Source: Mesobacillus subterraneus (lineage in GTDB: Bacteria > Bacillota > Bacilli > Bacillales > Cytobacillaceae). From it: a stretch of 64,000 nt of DNA. Every line of letters begins with the position of its first letter. Position 1 is the first letter of the stretch. The notes beneath the pieces are model-generated. The model did not search any database, was not told the origin of the DNA, and worked only from the letters and a program-made list of their open reading frames with translations. This document shows positions 17,508 through 27,065 of the stretch, in pieces. Both the position numbers and the translations under genes were made by a program. The stretch lies in NCBI RefSeq assembly GCF_020524355.2, contig NZ_CP129019.1:1116001-1180000 (forward strand), given 5' to 3'.

Positions 17508-19400
17508 ATGGATCTTTTATCAATAAAAGACCCTTCCTTCTTAAAGAACCTTTCGAATAAGGAATTGGAAGAGTTAAGCGGGGAGATTCGGCAGTTTTTA
17601 ATTGAAAAACTATCGGTTACAGGCGGACACATAGGACCTAACCTTGGTGTTGTTGAATTAACGATTGCCCTTCATAAATGTTTTGACAGCCCCAAGGATA
17701 AATTTCTTTGGGATGTTGACCATCAATCATACGTACATAAAATCCTAACCGGAAGAGCATGCCAATTTGATACGTTAAGGCAGCATAAAGGACTGTGCGG
17801 TTTTCCAAAGATGATTGAAAGTGAGCATGATGTCTGGGAGACTGACCATAGTTCAACTTCACTATCTGCTGCAATGGGAATGGCGATTGCCCGTGACCTG
17901 AAAAAGGAAGATTCCCATATCGTTCCGGTTATCGGTGATGGTGCCCTAACAGGAGGCATGGCTTTAGAGGCCTTGAATCACATCGGGCATGAAAAGAAGA
18001 AGCTGATTGTCATTTTGAATGATAACGAAATGTCGATCGCTCCTAATGTCGGCGCATTGCATAATGTGCTTGGCCGCCTTCGGACAGCTGGTAAGTACCA
18101 TTGGGTAAAAGATGAACTTGAATACTTATTAAAAAAGGTTCCGGCTATTGGCGGTCAGCTCGCGGCGACTGCCGAAAGAATCAAGGACAGCTTAAAATAT
18201 CTGTTTGTATCAGGCATCTTTTTCGAGGAATTAGGATTTACTTATCTCGGACCGGTAGATGACCATGATTACGACGACCTGTTTGAAAACCTAGCATATG
18301 CCAAAAAACAGGAAGGGCCTGTATTGTTGCATGTGATTACGAAAAAAGGCAAGGGATATAACCCGGCTGAAAATGATAAAATAGGCACTTGGCATGGAAC
18401 CGGTCCTTATAAAATGGAAACTGGTGATTTTGTAAAGCCAGATTCCTCACCACCAGCCTGGAGTAAGCTAGTTAGTGAGACAGTCAGGAAAATCGCGAGG
18501 ACAGACGAACGTATTGTTGCTGTAACACCTGCTATGCCTGTTGGTTCAAAGCTTGAGGGTTTTGCGAGCGAATTTCCTGACAGGATGATCGATGTCGGGA
18601 TTGCTGAACAGCATGCGACTACTTTTGCAGCTGGACTGGCAACGCAAAATATGAAACCATTCTTGGCAATCTATTCGACCTTCTTGCAGCGGGCATATGA
18701 TCAGGTGGTCCATGATATTTGCCGCCAGAACTTGAATGTGTTCATTGGAATTGACCGTGCCGGACTTGTTGGTGCTGACGGTGAAACTCACCAAGGAGTA
18801 TTTGATATCGCCTTTTTAAGGCACTTGCCTAATATGGTATTGATGATGCCGAAAGATGAAAATGAAGGACAACATATGGTATACACGGCCCTAAAGTATG
18901 ACGAAGGCCCGATTGCGATGCGTTATCCACGAGGCAATGGGTTGGGTGTGCCAATGGATGAAGAGTTGAAAGAAGTCCCGATTGGTACATGGGAAGTGCT
19001 TCGTGAAGGTGAAGACGCAGCCATCCTGACATTCGGAACGACAATTCCGATGGCAATCGAGGCAGCAGAGATCCTTGGTAAGCAAGGCATATCTGTAAAA
19101 GTCGTCAATACCCGTTTTATCAAGCCTCTTGATGAAAAGATGCTTGTGGGCATCCTGAATGAAAACATGCCGATTCTTACAATTGAGGAAGCTGTGCTTC
19201 AAGGTGGATTCGGCAGCTTCGTGCTTGAAACAGCGCATGATCTCGGCTATCAGCATGTCGATATCGACAGGATGGGAATTCCGGATCAGTTCATTGAGCA
19301 TGGCAGTGTCGATAAGCTTCTTGAGGAAATTGGAATGACAACAGAAGATGTCGTCTTGCGAATGCAGAAGCTTGCGAGACAGAAACAAAAAAGGGCGTAG
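17508..19400 (+). CDS. dxs: 1-deoxy-D-xylulose-5-phosphate synthase
   Basis: 630 residues, standard length. A TPP enzyme that condenses pyruvate and glyceraldehyde-3-phosphate, the first step of the MEP isoprenoid pathway. The TPP-binding motif [15 protein letters not shown] lies near residue 143. The catalytic-domain stretch [14 protein letters not shown] is followed by [15 protein letters not shown]. The N terminus [15 protein letters not shown] agrees with homologs although the ribosome site is only GAAAGTGAG. It is followed 3 bp later by tlyA. Confidence 0.97.
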   Translation: MDLLSIKDPSFLKNLSNKELEELSGEIRQFLIEKLSVTGGHIGPNLGVVELTIALHKCFDSPKDKFLWDVDHQSYVHKILTGRACQFDTLRQHKGLCGFPKMIESEHDVWETDHSSTSLSAAMGMAIARDLKKEDSHIVPVIGDGALTGGMALEALNHIGHEKKKLIVILNDNEMSIAPNVGALHNVLGRLRTAGKYHWVKDELEYLLKKVPAIGGQLAATAERIKDSLKYLFVSGIFFEELGFTYLGPVDDHDYDDLFENLAYAKKQEGPVLLHVITKKGKGYNPAENDKIGTWHGTGPYKMETGDFVKPDSSPPAWSKLVSETVRKIARTDERIVAVTPAMPVGSKLEGFASEFPDRMIDVGIAEQHATTFAAGLATQNMKPFLAIYSTFLQRAYDQVVHDICRQNLNVFIGIDRAGLVGADGETHQGVFDIAFLRHLPNMVLMMPKDENEGQHMVYTALKYDEGPIAMRYPRGNGLGVPMDEELKEVPIGTWEVLREGEDAAILTFGTTIPMAIEAAEILGKQGISVKVVNTRFIKPLDEKMLVGILNENMPILTIEEAVLQGGFGSFVLETAHDLGYQHVDIDRMGIPDQFIEHGSVDKLLEEIGMTTEDVVLRMQKLARQKQKRA

Positions 19401-19403
19401 CAA

Positions 19404-20252
19404 ATGAAAATCAAAAAAGAACGATTAGATGTACTGCTTGTTGAACGCGGTCTTTCCGAAACAAGGGAAAAGGCCAAACGGACAATCATGGCGGGGCTCG
19501 TCTACTCCAATGAAACTCGACTGGATAAGCCTGGTGAAAAGGTTAGCAGTGACATCCCCTTGACTGTAAAAGGGAATGCTCTCCCATACGTAAGCCGTGG
19601 AGGTTTGAAGCTAGAAAAGGCACTGAAGGTATTCAACCTCGATGTCCAGGGCAAAACGCTGCTGGATATCGGAGCTTCGACTGGCGGCTTTACCGATTGT
19701 GCTCTTCAAAATGGCGCTGAAATGTCCTATGCCCTGGATGTCGGCTACAACCAACTTGCCTGGAAGCTGCGACAGGATGAACGTGTCGTCGTGATGGAGC
19801 GGACAAACTTCCGCTATGTCAAACCGGAGGACCTCATGAAAGGGATGCCGAATTTCGCAAGCATCGATGTATCTTTCATATCACTCCGGCTGATATTGCC
19901 TGTCTTAAAAACCTTGCTGGTAACAGGCGGGGATATCGTCGCTCTCGTTAAGCCGCAATTTGAGGCTGGGAGAGAACAAGTCGGCAAAAAAGGCATCGTC
20001 CGTGACAGGAAGGTCCACGAACAAGTGTTGGACAGGATCATATCTTTTTCATTAGCGGAGGGCTATGATGTCATCGACTTAAGCTACTCGCCAATCACTG
20101 GCGGTGATGGCAATATCGAATTCCTGCTTCATCTTCAGTGGAACAACAACGTAGATGAGGTAGGCAGGCAGCTGTTGAAAACCAAGCCCGAAGCAGTCGT
20201 AACAGAAGCGCATAATGAACTGAAATCAAAGCAAACTAGCGAGGAAGAATAG
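19404..20252 (+). CDS. tlyA: TlyA-family rRNA 2'-O-methyltransferase (YqxC)
   Basis: 282 residues. The N-terminal S4 RNA-binding domain (residues 1-62, ERLDVLLVERGLSETREKAK) is followed by an FtsJ-like methyltransferase domain with SAM motif LLDIGASTGGFTDCAL and the K-D-K-E type residues of 2'-O-methyltransferases. By analogy it is likely to methylate rRNA; the sites are not deducible. Historically named a haemolysin, but nothing in the sequence supports that. It is located between dxs and argR as in B. subtilis. Confidence 0.93.
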   Translation: MKIKKERLDVLLVERGLSETREKAKRTIMAGLVYSNETRLDKPGEKVSSDIPLTVKGNALPYVSRGGLKLEKALKVFNLDVQGKTLLDIGASTGGFTDCALQNGAEMSYALDVGYNQLAWKLRQDERVVVMERTNFRYVKPEDLMKGMPNFASIDVSFISLRLILPVLKTLLVTGGDIVALVKPQFEAGREQVGKKGIVRDRKVHEQVLDRIISFSLAEGYDVIDLSYSPITGGDGNIEFLLHLQWNNNVDEVGRQLLKTKPEAVVTEAHNELKSKQTSEEE

Positions 20253-20275
20253 GCTGATTATGCCTGTTCTTTTTT
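20246..20275 (+). terminator. Terminator of the dxs-tlyA transcript
   Basis: A 9-bp stem (AGAATAGGC at 20246-20254 with GCCTGTTCT at 20262-20270, one G-U pair), a 7-nt loop and a T run. The stem overlaps the tlyA stop codon. Confidence 0.85.
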
Positions 20276-20537
20276 GTGTGAATTAAGATTCCATAATGTT
20301 TGCAGTGGAATTAACCCTTAACCCTATAGGTTTTAGGTTCTGTTAATGCTGTTGTTGAAAATCAACAGCCAAATTTTAAAGGACAATTTTGTAAAAAATT
20401 CTCTTTATGGAATTTTCACCACTTCGTCAATTCCACCGATAACTTTTGCCGAAAGACCACGAATGATTGTACATTCTGTTGAAATCGGCTAACATATGAG
20501 TATATGAATGTTTCGGATATATCCAGGGGTGATATTA

Positions 20538-20987
20538 ATGAATAAAGGACAGCGACATATAAAAATCCGTGAATTAATCGCAAGTAAAGATATCGAGACG
20601 CAGGATGAACTCGTCGATCGGTTGAAAGCTGCTGGTTTTAACGTAACCCAGGCGACCGTTTCACGTGACATTAAGGAGCTTCATCTTGTAAAAGTTCCTT
20701 TGATTGACGGCAGGTACAAGTACAGTCTTCCTGCAGATCAGCGTTTCAACCCATTGCAAAAATTAAAAAGGTCTTTAATGGATGCTTTTATCCGGATTGA
20801 CCAGGCAGGCCATCTTTTAGTAATGAAAACTCTGCCAGGCAATGCGAATGCCATCGGAGCATTGATTGATAATCTCGATTGGGAAGATATTCTTGGCACG
20901 ATTTGTGGAGACGATACCATCTTAATTATTTGCCGTACTCCAGAGGATACGGAGCAAGTTACAAATCGTTTTCTCGATATGCTGTAA
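20538..20987 (+). CDS. argR: Arginine repressor ArgR/AhrC
   Basis: 149 residues from the ATG at 20538 ([13 protein letters not shown], conserved start; AGGGGTGA upstream). The N-terminal winged helix ([15 protein letters not shown]) binds ARG boxes. The C-terminal domain ([20 protein letters not shown]) binds arginine and forms the hexamer. Likely targets include the arginine-type ABC transporter at 44.6 kb. The 260-bp gap upstream (20276-20537) shows no ORF. It precedes recN by 16 bp. Confidence 0.97.
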   Translation: MNKGQRHIKIRELIASKDIETQDELVDRLKAAGFNVTQATVSRDIKELHLVKVPLIDGRYKYSLPADQRFNPLQKLKRSLMDAFIRIDQAGHLLVMKTLPGNANAIGALIDNLDWEDILGTICGDDTILIICRTPEDTEQVTNRFLDML

Positions 20988-21003
20988 ATGAGGTGACGTT
21001 TGC

Positions 21004-22695
21004 TTGTTAAATGAATTATCGATACGAAACTTCGCAATAATTGAATCATTATCCGTTTCTTTTAATAAAGGTCTTACCGTACTAACTGGCGAAACTGGAG
21101 CTGGGAAATCCATCATCATTGATGCCATCCACCTGCTCGTGGGTGGAAGGGGTTCAGCAGAATTCGTCCGCCATGGCGAAGGTAAAGCTGAAATTGAAGG
21201 TTTATTCCATCTGGAAGGCGAAAATCATCCGAGTTACGGAAAAGTTGCAGAGTTTGGCATTGAAATTGAAGATGCCATGATTGTCTTGAGAAGAGATATT
21301 TCAGCGAGTGGAAAAAGCGTCTGCCGCATTAATGGGAAGCTTGTCACGATTGCAGTCCTGCGTGAGGTAGGTTCAACCTTGATTGATATTCATGACCAGC
21401 ACGAGCACCAGGAATTGATGGATGACGCAAAGCATATCAATCTGCTTGACCAATTCGGATCAGATGAAATCATGCCTGCCCTTCATGAGTACCAGCAGGT
21501 TTTCCGGTCATTTGAACAAACACAGAAAAAACTCAAAAGCTTAAGTGAAAATGAACAGCAAATGGACCATAGACTTGATTTAATCCAGTTCCAGCATGAT
21601 GAAATCCTCTCGGCAGACCTTAAGTTGAATGAGGATGAGGAGCTTCTTGAAGAGAAGAATAAGCTTGGCAACTTCGAAAAGATTTACGAAAGCATTCAGA
21701 CCAGTTATTCAGCTTTGCAGGGCGAGCAAAAGGGCCTTGACTGGATTGCTTTGGTCATGGATAACCTGCAGAATGCAGCGGATCTGGATCCTGACTACAA
21801 AAATGTAGCTGACACAGTAGCAAACAGTTTTTATATGCTTGAAGATGCAGCGAGGACTATCAGGAATGATTTGGATTCCCTTGAGTATGACCCGCAGCGC
21901 TTGATTGTAATTGAGGACAGACTAAATGAAATCAATCAATTGAAGCGGAAATATGGGAAAACGATAGAAGAAATCCTTGAGTATTCCTCGAAAATCGAAG
22001 AAGAAATTGAGACGCTGCAAAATAAGGAAGTCCATATCGGCCAGATGGAGAAGGAGCTTGCGTCACTTAAGAAGGATTTGCGCATCGAGGCAAATAATCT
22101 GACTCAAACTCGCAGGAAATGGACCAAAAAGCTTACAAAATTAATTCATAAAGAACTTAAAGAGCTGTATATGGAAAAGACGGTATTCGACCTTAGAATC
22201 GACCCGGACTCTGAACATTTCCATAAAAGTGGTGCCGATAAGGTAGAATTTTATATCTCGACAAATCCAGGTGAACCTCTGAAGCCTTTGTCAAAAATTG
22301 CATCCGGAGGAGAACTTTCAAGGATCATGCTCGCCCTGAAGAGCATTTTCTCGAAACATCAGGGTGTCACTTCAATTATTTTCGATGAAGTGGACACAGG
22401 AGTAAGCGGCCGGGTTGCACAATCGATTGCAGAAAAAATTTACAGTGTGTCGACTGGATCTCAGGTTTTGTGTATTTCGCACTTGCCTCAAGTCGCTGCA
22501 ATGGCCGATACCCACCTGTATATCGCAAAGGTTATAAAGAATGGAAGGACAAAAACCTCTGTCACTCCACTTTCTTCTTCTGAGAAGGTAAAGGAAATCG
22601 TCAGGATGATTTCAGGGGTTGAAGTTACTGACCTCACGAAACAGCATGCTGAAGAATTACTGAAGCTTGCACAGAATATGAAGGCCATTACATGA
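21004..22695 (+). CDS. recN: DNA repair protein RecN
   Basis: 563 residues from TTG at 21004 with AGGTGA upstream. An SMC-like ATPase: Walker A GETGAGKSIII at residues 29-39, two long coiled-coil arms around 150-380, then signature IASGGELSRIMLALK and Walker B IIFDEVDTGVSG. It acts early in double-strand-break repair. Coordinates and neighbours (argR upstream, spoIVB downstream) match the conserved Bacillus order. Confidence 0.97.
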   Translation: MLNELSIRNFAIIESLSVSFNKGLTVLTGETGAGKSIIIDAIHLLVGGRGSAEFVRHGEGKAEIEGLFHLEGENHPSYGKVAEFGIEIEDAMIVLRRDISASGKSVCRINGKLVTIAVLREVGSTLIDIHDQHEHQELMDDAKHINLLDQFGSDEIMPALHEYQQVFRSFEQTQKKLKSLSENEQQMDHRLDLIQFQHDEILSADLKLNEDEELLEEKNKLGNFEKIYESIQTSYSALQGEQKGLDWIALVMDNLQNAADLDPDYKNVADTVANSFYMLEDAARTIRNDLDSLEYDPQRLIVIEDRLNEINQLKRKYGKTIEEILEYSSKIEEEIETLQNKEVHIGQMEKELASLKKDLRIEANNLTQTRRKWTKKLTKLIHKELKELYMEKTVFDLRIDPDSEHFHKSGADKVEFYISTNPGEPLKPLSKIASGGELSRIMLALKSIFSKHQGVTSIIFDEVDTGVSGRVAQSIAEKIYSVSTGSQVLCISHLPQVAAMADTHLYIAKVIKNGRTKTSVTPLSSSEKVKEIVRMISGVEVTDLTKQHAEELLKLAQNMKAIT

Positions 22696-22724
22696 AAAGC
22701 TATCCATAATGGGTAGCTTTTTTA
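22695..22724 (+). terminator. Terminator of argR-recN
   Basis: An 11-bp stem (AAAAGCTATCC with GGGTAGCTTTT, one G-U pair), a 5-nt loop and a T run. The stem starts at the recN stop codon. Confidence 0.88.
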
Positions 22725-22814
22725 TTTTTATACAGGTTATAAATGCGGGGAGTCGAGGCAAAATTAAAGATGTAGCCATTTTCGATGTGTGTGGACTAGA
22801 AGCGAGGAGAGTGA

Positions 22815-24107
22815 ATGGATTTGAAAAAAGATTTTCTCAGAAAATTTATTGGTGGAATTCTCCTTGTTTCATTAATTGCTTTAGGATTTGCAAAACCAGT
22901 ACATGATTATTTATCTATTCCAGGAGATATAACATTATTCGAGGGGCAAAAGCTTGACTTCCAGGCGAATGCAGTCCAAGTCTCAGCTCCCGTAAAAGAA
23001 ACTAATATCGCAGTAGACCAAAAAGGCGAAACCTTGTCTCTAGAGGCAAAAAGGCACGGTAAGGATGAAATGGTCCTAGAACTAGCCGGGTTCCCCGTCA
23101 AAAAGGTCGATGTCAATGTCCTTAAGGATTTCAAGGTCAGGCCAGGCGGTCAATCAATAGGAGTGAAGCTGAATACGGTTGGTGTCCTTGTGGTCGGGCA
23201 TCATCAGGTTCAAGCTGATGCTGGAAGAGTGTCACCAGGTGAAAAAGCAGGGATAAGAAAAGGCGATATTATCACAGAAATCAATGGACAGCAAATTGAA
23301 AAAATGGCGGACGTTGTCCCGTTTGTGAAGCAAGCCGGGGAAGACGGGAAGCCATTGGATGTTGTGATTAAGAGGGAAAATGAAAAAATCAAAACTCAAC
23401 TCCAGCCAGAAAAGGATGTAAATGAAAACACCTATAAGCTTGGATTGTATATACGCGATTCAGCTGCAGGGATTGGAACAATGACTTTTTATCATCCTCA
23501 GTCAAAAAAATATGGAGCGCTGGGGCATGTCATTTCTGACATGGATACGAAAAAGCCTATCGTCGTAGGTGATGGGCAAATCGTAAGATCTACAGTAACT
23601 TCGATTGAAAAAGGCGATAAAGGCAATCCAGGGGAGAAGCTGGCCCGTTTTTCATCTGATCGAGAAGTAATTGGGAATATTAGAAGAAATAGTCCTTTTG
23701 GAATCTTTGGTGAACTGAACAAAGATATTTCAAATGGCATATTCGATAAACCTCTGCCAATTGCGCTTTCGCATCAAGTAAAAGAAGGCCCGGCAAAAAT
23801 CTTGACTGTCGTGAACAATGACGAAGTAAACCTTTTTGATATAGAAATTGTCAGCACCATCCCTCAGAAGTTTCCAGCAACCAAGGGTATGGTCATAAAG
23901 GTAACAGACCCGGAACTGTTAGAAAAAACAGGTGGAATTGTCCAGGGAATGAGCGGAAGTCCCATCATCCAGGAAGATAAGCTAGTTGGGGCAGTAACCC
24001 ACGTCTTTGTAAATGACCCAACAAGTGGATATGGAGTTCATATAGAATGGATGTTGAACGAAGCAGGCATAGATATTTACGAAAAACCAAGAGAGCAGGC
24101 AAGCTAA
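22815..24107 (+). CDS. spoIVB: SpoIVB sporulation signalling serine protease
   Basis: 430 residues; GAGGAGA precedes the ATG. Secreted from the forespore, it triggers cleavage of pro-sigma-K through SpoIVFA/BofA. There is an N-terminal membrane anchor ([16 protein letters not shown]). A PDZ domain lies at about residues 115-200 ([18 protein letters not shown]). The S55 peptidase domain has His in GALGHVIS (about 238) and Ser in GMSGSP (about 380). All catalytic motifs are intact. It lies between recN and spo0A as in other Bacilli. Confidence 0.97.
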   Translation: MDLKKDFLRKFIGGILLVSLIALGFAKPVHDYLSIPGDITLFEGQKLDFQANAVQVSAPVKETNIAVDQKGETLSLEAKRHGKDEMVLELAGFPVKKVDVNVLKDFKVRPGGQSIGVKLNTVGVLVVGHHQVQADAGRVSPGEKAGIRKGDIITEINGQQIEKMADVVPFVKQAGEDGKPLDVVIKRENEKIKTQLQPEKDVNENTYKLGLYIRDSAAGIGTMTFYHPQSKKYGALGHVISDMDTKKPIVVGDGQIVRSTVTSIEKGDKGNPGEKLARFSSDREVIGNIRRNSPFGIFGELNKDISNGIFDKPLPIALSHQVKEGPAKILTVVNNDEVNLFDIEIVSTIPQKFPATKGMVIKVTDPELLEKTGGIVQGMSGSPIIQEDKLVGAVTHVFVNDPTSGYGVHIEWMLNEAGIDIYEKPREQAS

Positions 24108-24121
24108 AACAGGAATTCGGC

Positions 24122-24146
24122 GGCGGCAAATAGCCGCCTTTTCTTT
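24122..24146 (+). terminator. Terminator of spoIVB
   Basis: A 6-bp GC-only stem (GGCGGC with GCCGCC), loop AAATA, then TTTTCTTT, 14 bp after the stop codon. Confidence 0.85.
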
Positions 24147-24180
24147 GTATGTAACAATACATACGCCGCGAGTGAGGGGC

Positions 24181-24535
24181 TGACGGACAGAAATCGAAGG
24201 AAATCGTGAAAAAGTGTCCGTCATCAGGGTCGTGACGGACAGAAATCGAAGAGAAATCCTAAAAAGTGTCCGTCATCAGGGTCATGACGGACAGAAATCG
24301 AAGGAAATCGTGAAAAAGTGTCCGTCATCAGGGTCGTGACGGACAGAAATCGAAGAGAAATCCTAAAAAGTGTCCGTCATCAGGGTCATGACGGACAGAA
24401 ATCGAAGGAAATCGTGAAAAAGTGTCCGTCATCAGGGTCGTGACGGACAGAAATCGAAGAAAATCGTGAAAAAATGTCCGTCATCAAGGGGATGACGGAC
24501 AGAAATCGAAGAGAAATCCGAAAAAGTGTCCGTCA
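24181..24535. repeat. Seven-unit 52-bp tandem hairpin array
   Basis: Units start at 24181, 24233, 24285, 24337, 24389, 24441 and 24493, an exact 52-bp period. Each has arms TGACGGACA and TGTCCGTCA (9-bp perfect inverted repeat, the second arm degraded to ATGTCCGTCA context in unit 6) around a 25-nt purine-rich loop, then a 9-nt spacer such as TCAGGGTCG. Two loop variants alternate: A (GGAAATCGTG) and B (GAGAAATCCT), in the order A B A B A A' B'. The arm of one unit and that of the next also form an alternative hairpin with a 9-nt loop. Not coding, and not CRISPR because the spacers are not unique. Confidence 0.95.
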
Positions 24536-24790
24536 TCAGAAGCAAGAAGACCTAGAGAATGCCAACGAAACTCAAAAGTGTCAGCTTATGACGACGAGTA
24601 GGCTCAGCGCCAGTCCCGAGGAAAGCGTAGTGCATGGAACAGATATCAGTACAAACTAATATTAATACTTAAATATCAAGATTATTCGACAAATTAACAG
24701 AAGCTTTTTTGTCAACTATCGAAATAAGTCGAAAAACAAAGGAAAATGAAGCATTAGTAAGAAAATATTACTTTTTTAAGAAAAAATTAA
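24536..24790. other. Gene-free AT-rich region between array and spo0A promoter
   Basis: 24560-24655 holds a GC-richer island (CAGTCCCGAGGAAAGCGTAGTGC) that resembles decayed intergenic repeats rather than a gene; a short ORF through it begins inside the array and has no ribosome site. Beyond 24660 the DNA is AT-rich and carries 0A-box-like sites: TTCGACAAA at 24685-24693 and TTTGTCAAC near 24708. Confidence 0.5.
24685..24693 (-). promoter_or_regulatory. Possible Spo0A binding site (0A box)
   Basis: TTCGACAAA is the exact reverse complement of TTTGTCGAA, a near-ideal 0A box, about 200 bp upstream of the spo0A start codon. Confidence 0.55.
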
Positions 24791-24795
24791 AAATA

Positions 24796-24824
24796 AGAGG
24801 AATTTCTGTTGCATTGTCGAATTA
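24796..24824 (+). promoter_or_regulatory. Sigma-H type promoter of spo0A with overlapping 0A box
   Basis: AGAGGAATT (24796-24804) matches the sigma-H -35 pattern RnAGGAwWW. GTCGAATTA (24816-24824) matches the -10 pattern RnnGAATww after an 11-bp spacer. TGTCGAA (24815-24821), a 0A box, overlaps the -10. In B. subtilis spo0A has a sigma-H promoter under Spo0A control; this layout fits. Matched by eye. Confidence 0.72.
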
Positions 24825-24892
24825 GTCATTTAGAATAGAATTTAGAGAAGATAATGTTTGTGATCATAATTGGATTGAGGAGGAACCAAGTA

Positions 24893-25690
24893 GTGAACAA
24901 AATTAAAGTATGCGTAGTTGATGACAACAGAGAATTAGTAGGTCTTCTTGAGGAATACATTTCCTCTCAGGATGATATGGAGATTGTTGGAGTTGCCCAT
25001 AATGACCAGGAATGTTTAGAAATGCTTGAAGATACAGATCCTGATGTTTTGCTTTTAGATATTATTATGCCGCACCTGGATGGACTGGCGGTCCTGGAGA
25101 GACTCCGTGAAATGAAGAAGGGCATCATTCCAAATGTAATCATGCTGACTGCGTTTGGTCAGGAAGATGTAACCAAGAAAGCTGTAGACCTTGGGGCATC
25201 CTATTTCATTCTGAAGCCGTTTGATATGGAGCAATTAGCAGGTCATATCCGTCAGGTTAGCGGCAAGGCAAAATCAGTAGCACGTAAGCCATCGTCATCA
25301 ATCAATTATGGCAGATCAAATGCGGAACAAAAGCCTAAAAACCTTGATGCAAGCATTACGAGCATCATTCATGAAATTGGCGTCCCTGCACATATTAAAG
25401 GATATATGTACTTGCGTGAAGCTATTTCAATGGTGTATAACGATATTGAACTACTTGGCTCGATCACAAAAGTCCTCTATCCAGATATTGCCAAGAAATT
25501 CAATACAACGGCAAGCCGCGTAGAACGTGCAATCCGCCATGCGATTGAAGTAGCGTGGAGCAGAGGGAATATTGATTCCATTTCCTCGTTGTTTGGATAT
25601 ACTGTTTCAATGTCAAAGGCAAAGCCGACAAATTCCGAATTCATCGCCATGGTCGCTGACAAGCTTCGTCTGGAGCATAAAGCTTCTTGA
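24893..25690 (+). CDS. spo0A: Sporulation master response regulator Spo0A
   Basis: 265 residues from GTG at 24893 (AGGAGG 9 nt upstream); an ATG at 24854 would add an unconserved leader. The receiver domain (1-125) has acidic residues Asp10/Asp11, phosphoacceptor Asp56 in [12 protein letters not shown] and Lys in FILKPFD. A variable linker (about 135-150) leads to the effector domain with helix-turn-helix [20 protein letters not shown] and conserved tail [11 protein letters not shown]. It is the end point of the sporulation phosphorelay. Intact in all key residues. Confidence 0.98.
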   Translation: MNKIKVCVVDDNRELVGLLEEYISSQDDMEIVGVAHNDQECLEMLEDTDPDVLLLDIIMPHLDGLAVLERLREMKKGIIPNVIMLTAFGQEDVTKKAVDLGASYFILKPFDMEQLAGHIRQVSGKAKSVARKPSSSINYGRSNAEQKPKNLDASITSIIHEIGVPAHIKGYMYLREAISMVYNDIELLGSITKVLYPDIAKKFNTTASRVERAIRHAIEVAWSRGNIDSISSLFGYTVSMSKAKPTNSEFIAMVADKLRLEHKAS

Positions 25691-25734
25691 AAGAGTTAGG
25701 GAAGATTTAGTAATTTTTTTATAATATTTTATGG

Positions 25735-25782
25735 AACATCTTACTTTACCGCGGTCTAGCCGTACGAAAGTAAGATGTTTTT
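25735..25782 (+). terminator. Terminator of spo0A
   Basis: A 13-bp perfect stem (AACATCTTACTTT at 25735-25747 with AAAGTAAGATGTT at 25767-25779), a 19-nt loop and a T run. Confidence 0.92.
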
Positions 25783-25850
25783 ATATGCCTGGAAATTGGA
25801 AAACCATGAGTAGGCGTATTATCATGTATATTATATATAAGGATTACATG

Positions 25851-25874
25851 AAAAAACGCCCTATAGGCGTTTTG
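25851..25874 (-). terminator. Terminator of the yycC-like gene
   Basis: AAAACGCC (25853-25860) pairs with GGCGTTTT (25866-25873) around a 5-nt loop. On the minus strand the stem runs into a T tract. Confidence 0.8.
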
Positions 25875-25877
25875 GCT

Positions 25878-26018
25878 TTATTTTTCTTTTTCTTTTTCAA
25901 GTTCCGTTAACTTTTGAATTAAGATATGTTGGGGCATATGCATGATTTGTTCAATAGGTACTCCGAGTTTTTCGGATAGTTTAACAGCAGTCTCAGCAGA
26001 AATATGTAATGGCCTCAT
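25878..26018 (-). CDS. yycC: YycC-family small protein
   Basis: 46 residues: starts MRPLHISAETAVKLSEKLGV, continues PIEQIMHMPQHILIQKL and ends in a Lys/Glu tail. This closely resembles the YycC family of Bacilli (about 50 residues, function unknown). A strong GGAGGT lies 9 nt before the ATG on the minus strand, and a hairpin terminator follows the stop. The amphipathic helical pattern suggests a small cytosolic protein. The gene diverges from the GDPD gene. Identification is from remembered family sequence. Confidence 0.85.
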   Translation of the reverse strand: MRPLHISAETAVKLSEKLGVPIEQIMHMPQHILIQKLTELEKEKEK

Positions 26019-26060
26019 TGTTTAGTTACCTCCAAATTGAAAAGAATGGTGTGATGGATT

Positions 26061-26795
26061 ATGACTCTTATTTTAGCACATCGCGGCTATGCAGCAGAAT
26101 ATCCTGAAAACACTTTGCTGGCATTTAAAGAAGCTGAAAAAGCAGGTGCTGAAGGTCTGGAGCTCGATGTCCAGATGACAAAAGACGGTGAGCTAGTCGT
26201 GATTCATGATGAAAAGGTTGATCGGACGACAGATGGCTCTGGACTGGTAAAGGAATACAATTATGAGGATTTAAGAAAGTTGGATGCCCGTTATAAATTC
26301 AAGGAATTAACAAAAAAAGAACAAATTCCTACCTTGAATGAAGTTCTCGAATGGATATCGGCAACCAAAATGGTCTGCAATATTGAGTTAAAAAACAGCA
26401 TCATCCCTTATGAGGGGATGGAAGAAAAGGTCATAAATATGGTTAGGACCTTTGGCTTATCAGACAGGATTATCATTTCCTCTTTCAATCATTACAGCAT
26501 TGTCCACAGTTATTTGCTGGCACCAGAGATTGAAATAGCCCCTTTGCTTTCTGAAGGCTTATACATGCCATGGATATATGCACAGTCGATAAAAGCTAAA
26601 GGATTTCACCCGCACTGGCGGGCTGCGCCAGATCAAATTGTCAAGGCTTCGCTAGAAAGCGGGATTGAAGTGAGACCATATACAGTGAATAAAGAGTCAG
26701 AGCTGGAAAGGCTATTCAAGGTTAATTGCAGTGCACTTATAACAGATGACCCTGCAAAGGCAAAGAGAATAAGGAAAAAAATAAACAGGGCCTGA
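26061..26795 (+). CDS. Glycerophosphodiester phosphodiesterase (YqiK-like)
   Basis: 244 residues, one GDPD TIM-barrel domain. It hydrolyses glycerophosphodiesters to glycerol-3-phosphate and an alcohol. Catalytic features: HRG at residues 7-9, EYPENT, ELDVQMTKDGELVVIHD with the metal-binding Glu/Asp and the second catalytic His, and VCNIELK. No signal peptide, so cytoplasmic. The ribosome site is weak (GGTGTGA). Same position as yqiK of B. subtilis. Confidence 0.93.
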   Translation: MTLILAHRGYAAEYPENTLLAFKEAEKAGAEGLELDVQMTKDGELVVIHDEKVDRTTDGSGLVKEYNYEDLRKLDARYKFKELTKKEQIPTLNEVLEWISATKMVCNIELKNSIIPYEGMEEKVINMVRTFGLSDRIIISSFNHYSIVHSYLLAPEIEIAPLLSEGLYMPWIYAQSIKAKGFHPHWRAAPDQIVKASLESGIEVRPYTVNKESELERLFKVNCSALITDDPAKAKRIRKKINRA

Positions 26796-27065
26796 ATAAA
26801 TCAAGGGCCTGTTTTGCTTTTTATTGCTATCAGGTATTCGGAAAAATGCCTGGACTTTATTTCTTTTACGATCACGATGCAGGATAAAACCAGCGATGAA
26901 CCCAAGTCCAGCAAGGAAAAACAGAAGTCCAGCAAGGAATTGGAGCCACAAAAACGGAAATGGTGCCTGCAAGATTCCAAACACCATGTCTCGCATAAGT
27001 TTTACCCCTAGAGCAGCGATGACTCCTGGTATCAACATAATGATTAATGCTATGATCCTGATCAT
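26712..27065 (-). CDS. yqzF: DUF2627 membrane protein (YqzF-like), tail probably out of frame
   Basis: From the ATG at 27065 (GAGGGG upstream) the frame gives 117 residues. Residues 1-71 are a clear DUF2627 protein: helix 1 MIRIIALIIMLIPGVIAALG, KLMRDMVFGI, helix 2 LWLQFLAGLLFFLAGLGFIAG, then HRDRKRNKV. The remaining 46 residues look unnatural, read back through the GDPD terminator and overlap the GDPD coding end. One extra base in the T5 run after codon 74 would give a stop at 26830 and a 78-residue protein, the size I remember for YqzF. Function unknown; inner-membrane location likely. Confidence 0.82.
   Translation of the reverse strand: MIRIIALIIMLIPGVIAALGVKLMRDMVFGILQAPFPFLWLQFLAGLLFFLAGLGFIAGFILHRDRKRNKVQAFFRIPDSNKKQNRPLIYSGPVYFFPYSLCLCRVICYKCTAINLE
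26783..26819 (+). terminator. Terminator of the GDPD gene
   Basis: AAACAGG (26783-26789) pairs with CCTGTTT (26808-26814), extended by two more pairs after a mismatch, then TTGCTTTT. It starts inside the last codons of the gene. The minus-strand DUF2627 frame reads through it, which is suspicious for that frame. Confidence 0.78.

Noticed and set aside
24181..24535. CRISPR array
   Set aside because: The 52-bp period is built from near-identical units including the would-be spacers, the repeats are self-palindromic throughout, and no cas gene is present.
24474..24659. Plus-strand ORF of 61 codons
   Set aside because: Starts within the hairpin array, has no Shine-Dalgarno sequence and reads into degenerate intergenic DNA.
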